Shown piece after piece: positions 6,476 through 13,742 of a stretch of DNA of 19,206 bases. This stretch comes from CAVSUR01 sp052143655. Its GTDB lineage: Bacteria; Actinomycetota; Actinomycetes; Streptosporangiales; Streptosporangiaceae. The notes under the pieces are model-generated. The model saw only the letters and a list, made by a program, of their open reading frames with translations. It was not told the DNA's origin and searched no databases. Made by a program: the position numbers and the translations under genes. The stretch covers positions 1 through 19,206 of the forward strand of contig JBKQSL010000479.1 in the NCBI GenBank assembly GCA_052143655.1, written 5' to 3'. Each line of letters opens with the position of its first letter. The first letter of the stretch is position 1.

Positions 6476-9331
6476 GTGGCTGATCGCCTCGTCGTCCGCG
6501 GAGCCCGCGAGCACAACCTGAAGGACGTGTCGCTCGATCTGCCCAGGGACGCCATGATCGTGTTCACCGGGCTGTCCGGCTCCGGCAAGTCGAGCCTGGC
6601 CTTCGACACGATCTTCGCCGAGGGCCAGCGGCGGTACGTCGAGTCGCTGTCGGCCTACGCCCGGCAGTTCCTCGGGCAGATGGACAAGCCCGACGTCGAC
6701 TTCATCGACGGCCTGTCGCCGGCGGTGTCGATCGACCAGAAGGCGGCCGGCCGCAATCCCCGGTCGACGGTCGGCACGATCACCGAGGTCTACGACTACC
6801 TCCGGCTGCTGTACGCGCGCACCGGCAAGCCGCACTGCCCGGTCTGCGGCCGCCCGATCGCCCGGCAGAGCCCGCAGCAGATCGTCGACCGAGTGCTCGA
6901 GCTGGAGGAGGGCACCAGGTTCCAGGTGCTCGCGCCGGTGGTGCGCGGCCGCAAGGGGGAGTACACCGAGCTGCTGCGCGAGCTGCAGACAAAGGGCTAC
7001 TCGCGGGCCCGGGTGGACGGCGAGACGATCCGGCTGGACAGCGCGCTGACCGGCGACCTGCCGGCGCTGAAGAAGTACGAGAAGCATGACATCGAGGTAG
7101 TGGTCGACCGGCTCGACGTGAAGGCGTCGGCCCGCCGCCGGCTTACCGACTCGGTCGAGACCGCGCTGGCGCTGGCCGGCGGGGTGGTCGTGCTGGACTT
7201 CGTCGACCTGCCCGCTGACGACCCGCACCGGGAGCGGATGTTCTCCGAGCACCTGGCCTGCCTGTACGACGACCTGTCGTTTGACGAGCTGGAGCCGCGG
7301 TCGTTCTCGTTCAACTCCCCCTGGGGCGCCTGCCCGGACTGCACCGGGCTCGGCACCCGGATGGAGGTCGACCCGGAGCTGGTCGTCTCCGACCCGGACA
7401 AGACGCTGGCGGACGGCGCGATCAGCGCGTGGGCCGCCGGGCACGTGAGCGACTACTTCATCCGGCTGATCGAGGCGCTCGCCAGCTCGCTGGGCTTCCG
7501 TACCGACGTGCCGTGGTCGCGGCTGCCCGCCGCGGCCCGCAGGGCCCTGCTGTACGGCTACGACCAGCAGGTGCACGTCCGGTACCGCAACCGCTACGGC
7601 CGGGAGCGCTCGTACTACACCAACTTCGAGGGGGCCATCCCCTACATCGAGCGGCGGCACGGCGAGGCGGAGAGCGATTCGAGCCGGGAGCGCTTCGCCG
7701 AGTACATGCGCGAGGTGCCGTGCCCGTCCTGCCAGGGGGCCCGGCTCAAGCCGGTGTCGCTGGCGGTCACGGTGGACGGCCGGTCCATCTCCGCGTACTG
7801 CGCGATGCCGATCGGCGAGCTGGCCAAGCGGCTGCTGGAGCTGGAGCTGTCCGACCGGGACCAGCAGATCGCCGCGCGGATCCTCAAGGAGGTCAACGCC
7901 CGGCTGGGGTTCCTGCTGGACGTGGGCCTGGACTACCTGACCCTGGACCGCCCGTCCGCGACGCTGGCCGGCGGCGAGGCGCAGCGGATCCGGCTGGCCA
8001 CCCAGATCGGCTCGGGGCTCGTCGGCGTTCTCTACGTGCTCGACGAGCCGTCGATCGGGCTGCACCAGCGGGACAACCACCGGCTGCTGGAAACGCTGCT
8101 GCGGCTGCGCGACCTGGGCAACACCCTGATCGTCGTCGAGCACGATGAGGACACGATCCGGGCCGCCGACTGGGTGGTGGACATCGGGCCGCGGGCCGGC
8201 GAGCACGGCGGCCACATCGTCGTCTCCGGCCCGCTGGACGAGCTGCTGGCCAGCCCCGACTCGCTGACCGGCGCGTACCTGACCGGGCGGGAGGAGATCC
8301 CGGTGCCCGCGCAGCGCCGCAAGCGGACCCGGGGCCGGGAGGTCACGGTCAAGGGCGCCGCGGAGCACAACCTGCGCGGGGTGGACGTGACGTTCCCGCT
8401 CGGCTGCCTGATCGCCGTCACCGGCGTGTCCGGATCGGGTAAGTCCACGCTGGTCAACGACATTCTCTACAGCGCGCTGGCACGTGAGCTGCACGGGACG
8501 CGGACCGTCCCCGGCAAGCACACCCGGGTCACCGGCATGCAGCACCTGGACAAGGTCGTGCACGTGGACCAGGGCCCGATCGGCCGGACCCCGCGGTCCA
8601 ACCCGGCCACCTACACCGGCGTCTTCGACCACGTCCGCCGGCTGTTCGCCCAGACCACCGAGGCGAAGGTGCGCGGCTACCAGCCCGGCCGCTTCTCCTT
8701 CAACGTCAAGGGCGGCCGGTGCGAGGCATGCTCGGGTGACGGCACCATCAAGATCGAGATGCAGTTCCTGCCCGACGTGTACGTGCCCTGCGAGGTCTGC
8801 CACGGCGCCCGGTACAACACTGACACCCTGCAAGTGCACTACAAGGGCAAGACGATCGCCGACGTGCTGAACATGCCGATCGAGGAGGGCGCGGAGTTCT
8901 TCGAGCCGGTTCCGGCGATCCACCGGCACCTGCAGACCCTGGTGGACGTCGGCCTCGGCTACGTGCGGCTCGGCCAGCCCGCCCCCACCTTGTCCGGCGG
9001 CGAGGCGCAGCGGGTCAAGCTGGCCTCCGAGCTGCAGCGCCGGTCCACCGGCCGGACCATCTACGTGCTGGACGAGCCGACGACCGGCCTGCACTTCGAC
9101 GACATCCGCAAGCTGCTCGGAGTGCTCGGCCGGCTGGTCGACAACGGCAACTCGGTGGTCGTGATCGAGCACAACCTGGACGTGATCAAGACCGCCGACT
9201 GGGTCATCGACCTTGGCCCGGAGGGCGGCTCGCGCGGCGGCTCGGTGATCGCCACCGGCGTCCCCGAGCAGGTGGCCCAGGTCAAGGAGAGCTACACCGG
9301 CCAGTTCCTGGCCAAGATGCTCCCGGCTTAG
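6476..9331 (+). CDS. uvrA: UvrABC excision nuclease subunit A
   Basis: UvrA is the damage-sensing ATPase of nucleotide excision repair; it dimerises, scans DNA and loads UvrB. The 951-aa length from GTG 6476 fits the family, and the protein then begins VADRLVVRGAREHN, the usual N-terminus. Domains in order: Walker A GLSGSGKSS (32-40), zinc module with C121 and C124, the UvrB-/DNA-binding insertion, further CX2C pairs in CPDC and CPSC, first signature LAGGEAQR (497-504), Walker B with D523 and E524, second Walker A GVSGSGKST (650-658), C-terminal zinc finger C749, C752, C772 and C775, second signature LSGGEAQR (839-846), and Walker B with D866 and E867. The first signature has Ala where Ser is usual. 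The nearest purine-rich site (GGGAG, 6458-6462) is 13 nt away, which is long. No uvrB or uvrC is in the window. Confidence 0.97.
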   Translation: MADRLVVRGAREHNLKDVSLDLPRDAMIVFTGLSGSGKSSLAFDTIFAEGQRRYVESLSAYARQFLGQMDKPDVDFIDGLSPAVSIDQKAAGRNPRSTVGTITEVYDYLRLLYARTGKPHCPVCGRPIARQSPQQIVDRVLELEEGTRFQVLAPVVRGRKGEYTELLRELQTKGYSRARVDGETIRLDSALTGDLPALKKYEKHDIEVVVDRLDVKASARRRLTDSVETALALAGGVVVLDFVDLPADDPHRERMFSEHLACLYDDLSFDELEPRSFSFNSPWGACPDCTGLGTRMEVDPELVVSDPDKTLADGAISAWAAGHVSDYFIRLIEALASSLGFRTDVPWSRLPAAARRALLYGYDQQVHVRYRNRYGRERSYYTNFEGAIPYIERRHGEAESDSSRERFAEYMREVPCPSCQGARLKPVSLAVTVDGRSISAYCAMPIGELAKRLLELELSDRDQQIAARILKEVNARLGFLLDVGLDYLTLDRPSATLAGGEAQRIRLATQIGSGLVGVLYVLDEPSIGLHQRDNHRLLETLLRLRDLGNTLIVVEHDEDTIRAADWVVDIGPRAGEHGGHIVVSGPLDELLASPDSLTGAYLTGREEIPVPAQRRKRTRGREVTVKGAAEHNLRGVDVTFPLGCLIAVTGVSGSGKSTLVNDILYSALARELHGTRTVPGKHTRVTGMQHLDKVVHVDQGPIGRTPRSNPATYTGVFDHVRRLFAQTTEAKVRGYQPGRFSFNVKGGRCEACSGDGTIKIEMQFLPDVYVPCEVCHGARYNTDTLQVHYKGKTIADVLNMPIEEGAEFFEPVPAIHRHLQTLVDVGLGYVRLGQPAPTLSGGEAQRVKLASELQRRSTGRTIYVLDEPTTGLHFDDIRKLLGVLGRLVDNGNSVVVIEHNLDVIKTADWVIDLGPEGGSRGGSVIATGVPEQVAQVKESYTGQFLAKMLPA

Positions 9332-9344
9332 GCGGTCAGCCGCC
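9331..9344 (+). terminator. Hairpin at the uvrA stop codon
   Basis: GGCGG (9331-9335) pairs with CCGCC (9340-9344) across a TCAG loop, beginning in the stop codon. There is no T-run, so a terminator role is only possible, perhaps together with the palindrome at 9371-9386. Confidence 0.35.
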
Positions 9345-9370
9345 CCGCGGCGCCGGCCAGGGTGATGCCC

Positions 9371-9386
9371 GCGGCGGGCCCGCCGC
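9371..9386. repeat. Perfect 16-bp GC-only palindrome downstream of uvrA
   Basis: GCGGCGGGCCCGCCGC is its own reverse complement. It lies 40 nt after the uvrA stop and about 130 nt before the next start. It could be a U-less terminator stem or a protein-binding site. Confidence 0.6.
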
Positions 9387-9505
9387 CGTCGCTGGTCCCT
9401 GCCGGTTTACCGGGCGCCGCCGTAGCGACAAGGTGACAGTCGGCTGACTGGCCTTCATCGGCCCGGGTCCGCTACGGGTTCCGCGAGGCTGCTGCTGGCT
9501 GGCGC

Positions 9506-9511
9506 TATGCT
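9506..9511 (+). promoter_or_regulatory. Possible -10 box for a leaderless alpha/beta hydrolase mRNA
   Basis: TATGCT fits TANNNT and ends 7 nt before ATG 9519, the spacing expected if transcription begins at the start codon. No recognisable -35 box precedes it. Confidence 0.35.
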
Positions 9512-9518
9512 CCGCGGG

Positions 9519-10148
9519 ATGGAGATCGGCACCGCCTCCGGCCCCGCCATGGCCGAGCTGGAGCGGCCCGCAGGACCGCGGTTCCTGCTCGTGCTGACGC
9601 ACGGGGCGGGCGGCGGCGTTGACGCGCCGGACCTGCTCGCGGCCAGGGACGCCGGGCTGGAACTCGGCGGCGCGGTCGCGCGGGTGCTGCAGCCGTACCG
9701 GGTCCGTGGCGCTCGCGCGCCTGGCTCGGCGCAGCGGCAGGATGCCGCCTGGCTGGAGGTGATCGCCGCGCTGCGCGCCGCCGTTCCCGGCGTCCCGCTG
9801 GTACCGGGCGGCCGCAGTAACGGGGCCAGGGTGGCCTGCCGGACGGCCGCGGCCGCCGGGGCGGCTGCTGTCGTCGCGCTGGCGTTCCCGCTATACCCGC
9901 CGGGCAGGCCAGACCGGTCGCGGGCCGCTGAGCTGCGCGCGGCCGGACCCGGCGTGCTGGTGGTCAGCGGCAGCCGGGACCCGTTCGGAGTGCCGGATTC
10001 AGCCGATGCCGGGCGCGTCGTGGTGCTGCCGGGGCAGGCGCATGCCCTGAGCGGCGATCCTGCTGGGGTGCGCCGGGCGGTGCATGCCTGGCTGGCGCAG
10101 ACGCTACGGCTCCGGCCGGTCCAGGCAGCCGGGCCGCAGCCCGGCTAA
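9519..10148 (+). CDS. Alpha/beta hydrolase (KANL3/Tex30-like type)
   Basis: A short (209 aa) alpha/beta-hydrolase fold without a lid. An oxyanion motif THGAGGG is at 27-33, the nucleophile elbow GGRSNG places Ser at 100, GSRDPFG gives acid D154, and GQAHAL gives H175, the complete catalytic triad in order. It is probably a cytoplasmic esterase, with no signal peptide or membrane segment; the substrate is unknown. Neither ATG 9507 nor ATG 9519 has a Shine-Dalgarno site. I take 9519 because TATGCT (9506-9511) is correctly placed for a leaderless transcript; 9507 would add four residues. The stop TAA overlaps the stop of the convergent DUF5999 gene by 4 bp. Confidence 0.8.
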   Translation: MEIGTASGPAMAELERPAGPRFLLVLTHGAGGGVDAPDLLAARDAGLELGGAVARVLQPYRVRGARAPGSAQRQDAAWLEVIAALRAAVPGVPLVPGGRSNGARVACRTAAAAGAAAVVALAFPLYPPGRPDRSRAAELRAAGPGVLVVSGSRDPFGVPDSADAGRVVVLPGQAHALSGDPAGVRRAVHAWLAQTLRLRPVQAAGPQPG

Positions 10149-10384
10149 GCCGCGGGGGAGCGGCGCTGGGCGCCCGCGCTGGCAGCCAGCGGCGGGACGA
10201 TCAGGTCGGTCGGCCGGTGCGGCGCGATGGCGTCCCCGTCGGGGAGCAGCTCACCGGTGTCCTCGAAGATTACGATGCCATTGCACAGCAGGCTCCAACC
10301 CTGCTCCGGGTGGCTGATGACCGTACGGGCCGCCTCACGGTCCGACTCGCGCGCGTCCGGACACGATGGCGTATGCGGGCACAT
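10145..10384 (-). CDS. Small DUF5999-family protein
   Basis: A 79-aa protein beginning MCPHTPSCPDARESDREAA with the block HPEQGWSLLCNGIVIFEDTG (about 25-44), followed by ELLPDG and APHRP. I recognise this as DUF5999, a small soluble Streptomyces-type family. The two N-terminal cysteines (CPHTPSC) could bind metal, but its function is unknown. The start is well fixed: AGGAGG lies 7 nt before the ATG on the minus strand. The longer frame to 10426 lacks a ribosome site and adds 14 unrelated residues. Its 3' end overlaps the convergent alpha/beta hydrolase by CTAA. Confidence 0.85.
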   Translation of the reverse strand: MCPHTPSCPDARESDREAARTVISHPEQGWSLLCNGIVIFEDTGELLPDGDAIAPHRPTDLIVPPLAASAGAQRRSPAA

Positions 10385-10667
10385 TCTCGTGCCTCCTGGT
10401 AAATAATCGACTATGGTCTTGATCACACTCTACTGTGCCAGTGAACCGGTCACAGCGGCATGGCCCGATGTGACGGTTTTCCTGACTATCCTTTGTAGCT
10501 TTCGTGGCAGTCCGCTCGCACTAGCCGCACGAACCGGCTGACCAGCCCGCCCGCGATCTACCCAGACTGCCCGCTGCCCATGCAGCCGGCCAAGCCGACC
10601 CGCCGCAGCATTTGCCCGGGCTTGATCAGCGGCTGACCTTCCTCACTCGCTGAAAGGGCCCGGGCGG
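10385..10667. other. Intergenic region upstream of the DUF5999 gene (283 nt)
   Basis: No convincing gene is present. It holds the DUF5999 ribosome site, a TAGAGT hexamer (plus positions 10427-10432, minus strand) that might be a -10, the hairpin at 10444-10478, and two copies of the palindrome GCCCGGGC (about 10614-10621 and 10658-10665). The second copy lies just beyond the stop of the minus-strand gene ending at 10668, so the pair could form a stem in that transcript. Confidence 0.55.
10444..10480 (+). terminator. Strong hairpin followed by TTTT, possible rho-independent terminator
   Basis: AACCGgTCACA (10444-10454) pairs with TGTGACGGTT (10469-10478): ten pairs with one bulged G, and an inner GGC/GCC pairing in the loop. 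The sequence runs on as TTTTCC. For + transcripts it could stop read-through from the alpha/beta hydrolase about 300 nt upstream. Read on the minus strand it lies 60-95 nt before the DUF5999 start and could be an operator: GTGA-N5-TCAC (10441-10453) is a perfect inverted repeat. Confidence 0.45.
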
Positions 10668-11087
10668 TTATACCGGTACATGCGCGATCTCTGCACCGAG
10701 CGCGGATGCCTCGGGCCGCTGCGGGAACCCGGTAAGCTGGTGGGTCTCGCGCAGCGTCAGCAGCCGCTCCGCCTCGTCGGTCCAGGCGTGCACGGCTGGC
10801 TTGGCCATCGCCTTGCGCCGGAAGATGCGATCGTCGTACCCGAGCGGCCCGATCTCGGCCCGGCGCGCCGCGTAGGCGGCCCGCATGGCGTCGGTCAGGG
10901 CCCTGTCCAGCCGGGCGGCCAGCGGGTACGCCGCGCCGGGCGGGGCAGCCGCGGCCTGCGCCTGCCGGAACTCCTGCTCGGCGGTCCGGGCAGCCGCCAG
11001 CAGCTCATCGAACCTGGCGGCCAGCGCCACGTCGGCGAGGTACTCCTCGTCGGCTTTCGCGCTTACGGTGGTGCGGCCCTTGAACAC
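10668..11087 (-). CDS. Small soluble helical protein of unknown function
   Basis: A 139-aa protein that I do not recognise. Residues 11-46 and 55-80 are charged, Ala-rich and probably helical (for example EEYLADVALAARFDELLAAA), with a Pro/Gly break near 48-54. A conserved-looking stretch GYDDRIFRRKAMAKP follows at about 83-97, and the tail is less regular. No signal peptide or membrane segment is visible. The start is a GTG with no ribosome site, but TAAGCT lies exactly 7 nt upstream, fitting a leaderless start. The longer frame to 11222 would overlap the DUF6186-like gene with low-quality sequence. It follows two small membrane-protein genes on the same strand by 55 nt. The reading frame on the opposite strand is less protein-like. 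Confidence 0.6.
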   Translation of the reverse strand: MFKGRTTVSAKADEEYLADVALAARFDELLAAARTAEQEFRQAQAAAAPPGAAYPLAARLDRALTDAMRAAYAARRAEIGPLGYDDRIFRRKAMAKPAVHAWTDEAERLLTLRETHQLTGFPQRPEASALGAEIAHVPV

Positions 11088-11094
11088 GCTCGCC

Positions 11095-11100
11095 AGCTTA
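11095..11100 (-). promoter_or_regulatory. Possible -10 box for leaderless mRNA of the small helical protein
   Basis: On the minus strand TAAGCT is followed by 7 nt and then GTG (11087). No matching -35 is seen. If real, this gene is transcribed on its own as well as by read-through. Confidence 0.35.
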
Positions 11101-11142
11101 GCCGATTCGCTGTGCCGCCGGACCGGCCGCGCGGCCACGGGC

Positions 11143-11343
11143 CTAGCGAGCGAAGTAGTGCCAGCCGAGCCACAGCCAGCCCAGCAGCACGAGGAACCGC
11201 CCGATGGGCTTGCGCATGACATATCCGAGCCATTCGCCGATCGTCGGAATCCGGTTTCCGGGGCGCCTGCCGAGGTATTCCAGCACGAACAGCACGGAGA
11301 TCACCGCGCCGAAGCCGATGATCGTGATGATCCGGGTCACCAT
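11143..11343 (-). CDS. Small DUF6186-like membrane protein
   Basis: This 66-aa protein has a hydrophobic N-terminal helix (about 4-23), a loop with the motif PTIGEWLGYVMR (33-44), and a second hydrophobic segment rich in Trp (50-64, WLWLGWH) ending in FAR. I associate this pattern with DUF6186, a small actinobacterial membrane family of unknown role. The start is fixed by GGAGG, which overlaps the end of the upstream gene and lies about 10 nt before the ATG. The frame extending to 11403 has no such site. Only 7 nt separate it from the upstream stop, so the two genes are surely co-transcribed and probably translationally coupled. Confidence 0.8.
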   Translation of the reverse strand: MVTRIITIIGFGAVISVLFVLEYLGRRPGNRIPTIGEWLGYVMRKPIGRFLVLLGWLWLGWHYFAR

Positions 11344-11350
11344 CGGGGCA

Positions 11351-11794
11351 TTACCTCCGCACCAGTCCCCAGCCGGCCAGCAGCCAGATGACGATCGCGG
11401 CACTGCGCAGCGGGTGCAGCGTTATCAGCGGGTTGATCAGCCCGGTCAGCGCCGGATGCCACCAGACGGAGTTGTCCTTGAACGACGATGCCTCCCACTC
11501 GAACAGCACCCCGATGGCGATCAGCCAGTACGACAGCCCGGTGATGTCGACCTGCTCGGGCGGCGGGATCCGCTGCGGCGGGCGCAGGCAGGCGATGCCG
11601 CCCAGCACGGCACCCGCGATCAGGACACTGACCAGCGCCGCCGTGTGCAGCGGCTTGGTGCCCCCGGCGATCCAGGCGTAGCCGACGGTTACCGCGCCGA
11701 CGGCGACCCGCCGGGCGGTGCGCCACCGCGGCCGGGGCCCGTCAGCGCGGCCGGGACGGCGAGCACGTGACCTGGTCAGGTCGTCAGCGGTCAT
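11351..11794 (-). CDS. Four-helix membrane protein of unknown function
   Basis: A 147-aa protein that I do not recognise beyond its topology. A basic, Arg-rich N-terminus (8-29) is followed by hydrophobic segments at about 30-44, 49-70, 86-99 and 130-144, ending in VRR. The loop around EWEASSFKDNSVWWHP (99-114) is polar with several Trp and may be functional. AGGAGA lies 5-6 nt before the ATG. It is the first gene of a compact unit with the DUF6186-like gene; the pair may form a small membrane complex. The exporter operon ends 109 nt upstream on the same strand. Confidence 0.75.
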   Translation of the reverse strand: MTADDLTRSRARRPGRADGPRPRWRTARRVAVGAVTVGYAWIAGGTKPLHTAALVSVLIAGAVLGGIACLRPPQRIPPPEQVDITGLSYWLIAIGVLFEWEASSFKDNSVWWHPALTGLINPLITLHPLRSAAIVIWLLAGWGLVRR

Positions 11795-11820
11795 CGGCTC
11801 TCCTTTCCCAGCGTCTCACC

Positions 11821-11835
11821 GGTGCCGCAGGCACC
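11821..11835. repeat. Short perfect stem-loop in the leader of the four-helix membrane protein gene
   Basis: GGTGCC-GCA-GGCACC forms a six-pair stem with a three-base loop, extendable by one C-G pair. It lies 27 nt before the start at 11794. There is no T-run on either side, so an intrinsic terminator for the exporter operon is not supported. A second, four-pair stem GGCT/AGCC is at 11878-11889. Confidence 0.4.
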
Positions 11836-11903
11836 GCAATTGTCCCGGATGCCTCGCACCCGGCACAGGAGACCACCAGGCTAGCGAGCCGCGCAGCCGC
11901 TGA

Positions 11904-13742
11904 TCACGCCAAACTCTCCTGCCAGCTTCGGTGCAGAGCGGAAAATTCCCCGCGTCCGGCCGTCAGCTCGGCGGGCGAGCCGTCCTCGGCGATCCGGCCC
12001 TTGTCGATGACCAGCACCCGGTCGGCGATCTCCACCGTCGACAGCCGGTGCGCGATGATCACCGCGGTCCGGCCGGTCAGGATCGTCTGCAGCGCGGACT
12101 GGACCAGCCGCTCGCTGGGGATGTCCAGCAGCGAGGTGGCCTCGTCCAGCACCAGCACGGACGGCGCGGCCAGGAACGCGCGGGCGAAGGAGATCAGCTG
12201 CCGCTGGCCCGCAGACAGCCGGCTGCCCCGGGTGCCGACCGGCGTGGCGTACCCGTCCGGCAGCGCCGCGATGAACGGATGCGCCCCGATCGCACGCGCC
12301 GCCGCCTCCATCTCGGCCGCGCTGGCGTCCGGCTTGCCGAGCCGGATATTGTCCGCGACGGTCCCGTCAAAGAGGTAGTTCTCCTGGGTGATCATCACGA
12401 CGGCGCGGCGCAGCTCCGGCTCGGCCAGGTCGCGCAGATCCACGCCGTCCAGCAGCACCCGGCCCTGCTGCGGATCGTAGAACCGGGCCAGCAGCCGGGC
12501 GATCGTCGTCTTGCCGCTTCCGGTTTCCCCGACGATCGCGAGTGTCTGCCCGGCGGGGATCTCCAGGTCCAGGCGCGGCAGCACGACCGCGTCGGCGTAA
12601 GCGAAGCGGACGGACTCCATCCGCACGCTGCGTCCCTCGCGGGCTGGATCGGGCAAATCAGGCAGCATAACGGGATGTCCCGGCTCGGCCACGGCGGGCG
12701 CCTCATCGAGTACGCCGGAGATCTTCTCCAGCGCGGCCGCGGCTGACTGGAACGTGCTGAAGAACTGCGACAGGTCGATCAGCGGGTCGAAGAAGCGCTG
12801 CAAGTAGAGCACGAACGTGACCAGCACGCCGACCCTCATGTCCCCGTCGATGACCCGGACCCCGCCGTAGAGCAGCACTGCGCCGATGGCCAGGTTGCCG
12901 ACCAGGGTGACGCCGGGGAAGAAGATCGCCAGCAGCCGCATGGACCGCAGCGTGGCCCCGGTGTAGTCGGCGTTCAGCTCGGTGAAGATCTCGGTATTGC
13001 GCGGCTCCCGGCGGAACGCCTGCACCGCCCTGATGCCGCCGAAGGTCTCGACGAAGTGCACGATGACCGCGGCGATCGTCTCCCTGGTCCGGCGGTAGGC
13101 GGTGGCCGACTCGCGCCGGAACCAGGCCGACAGCCAGACCAGCGGCACGAACCCGCTCATCACCACCAGGGCCAGCGGCCAGTCCAGCAGCAGCATCCCG
13201 GTCCCCACCAGGACCAGCGAGAACGCCGCAGTGACCAGCGAGTCAAGGCCCTCGTCGAACATGTCGGAGATCGAGTCGATGTCCGAGACCTGGCGGGAGA
13301 TCACCCGGCCTGATGTGTAGCGCTCGTGGAAGGCCACCGGCAGCCGCAGGAAGTGCGCGAACAGCCGCTGGCGCAGTTCCAGCACGATCTGGCCGCCCAT
13401 GGTGCCGATCGAGGAGATGTAGGCGCGGGTGGTCACCGCCTGCACGAGCACCGCGGCGCAGAACGCGGCCACGATCGTCAGCATGCCCGCCAGGTGGCGG
13501 CCGTGCATCACCTCAGGCACCCGGTCGATGCCGACGCCGACCAGCCACGGGCCCGCCAGCATCGCCAGGTTGGCGGTGACGATCAGCACCAGGATCGTCA
13601 CCGCCCGCACCCGGTGCGGCCAGAACAGGTCAGCCAGCAGGCGCCGGCTGCGCCTGCGCAGCAGCGAGGCCAGCCCGGGCGAGATCTCCTCGGCGTCCTC
13701 GGCGGCGATCCCGCGCCACGCCTGGACGCTGGCCTGGCTCAT
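11904..13742 (-). CDS. ABC exporter half-transporter, subunit with catalytic Walker B
   Basis: A 612-aa type IV (ABCB-like) half exporter. Residues about 50-340 form the six-helix membrane domain, with a typical coupling segment QVSDIDSISDMFDEGL and a FVPLVW region. The nucleotide-binding domain follows: Walker A GETGSGKTT (405-413), Q-loop in MITQENYLFDG, signature LSAGQ (509-513), Walker B ending in D533-E534, D-loop SLLD, and switch AHRLST. The catalytic Glu is present but the signature has Ala in the third position. The start overlaps the stop of the upstream half transporter by ATGA, so the two proteins should be made in equal amount and form a heterodimer in the inner membrane. Such pumps move lipids or amphipathic drugs outward; the substrate cannot be read here. 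Confidence 0.93.
   Translation of the reverse strand: MSQASVQAWRGIAAEDAEEISPGLASLLRRRSRRLLADLFWPHRVRAVTILVLIVTANLAMLAGPWLVGVGIDRVPEVMHGRHLAGMLTIVAAFCAAVLVQAVTTRAYISSIGTMGGQIVLELRQRLFAHFLRLPVAFHERYTSGRVISRQVSDIDSISDMFDEGLDSLVTAAFSLVLVGTGMLLLDWPLALVVMSGFVPLVWLSAWFRRESATAYRRTRETIAAVIVHFVETFGGIRAVQAFRREPRNTEIFTELNADYTGATLRSMRLLAIFFPGVTLVGNLAIGAVLLYGGVRVIDGDMRVGVLVTFVLYLQRFFDPLIDLSQFFSTFQSAAAALEKISGVLDEAPAVAEPGHPVMLPDLPDPAREGRSVRMESVRFAYADAVVLPRLDLEIPAGQTLAIVGETGSGKTTIARLLARFYDPQQGRVLLDGVDLRDLAEPELRRAVVMITQENYLFDGTVADNIRLGKPDASAAEMEAAARAIGAHPFIAALPDGYATPVGTRGSRLSAGQRQLISFARAFLAAPSVLVLDEATSLLDIPSERLVQSALQTILTGRTAVIIAHRLSTVEIADRVLVIDKGRIAEDGSPAELTAGRGEFSALHRSWQESLA

Noticed and set aside
6341..9172. 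943-aa open frame antisense to uvrA, and similar long antisense frames at 233-1537, 1985-3628 and 14492-15667
   Set aside because: Long antisense frames are expected in GC-rich coding DNA. Their peptides are Arg/Pro/Gly/His-rich with no family features, and the sense genes are certain.
10680..11219. 179-aa + strand frame opposite the small helical protein
   Set aside because: Gly/Arg/Pro-rich and without domain features; the minus-strand product has regular charged helices and a plausible start.
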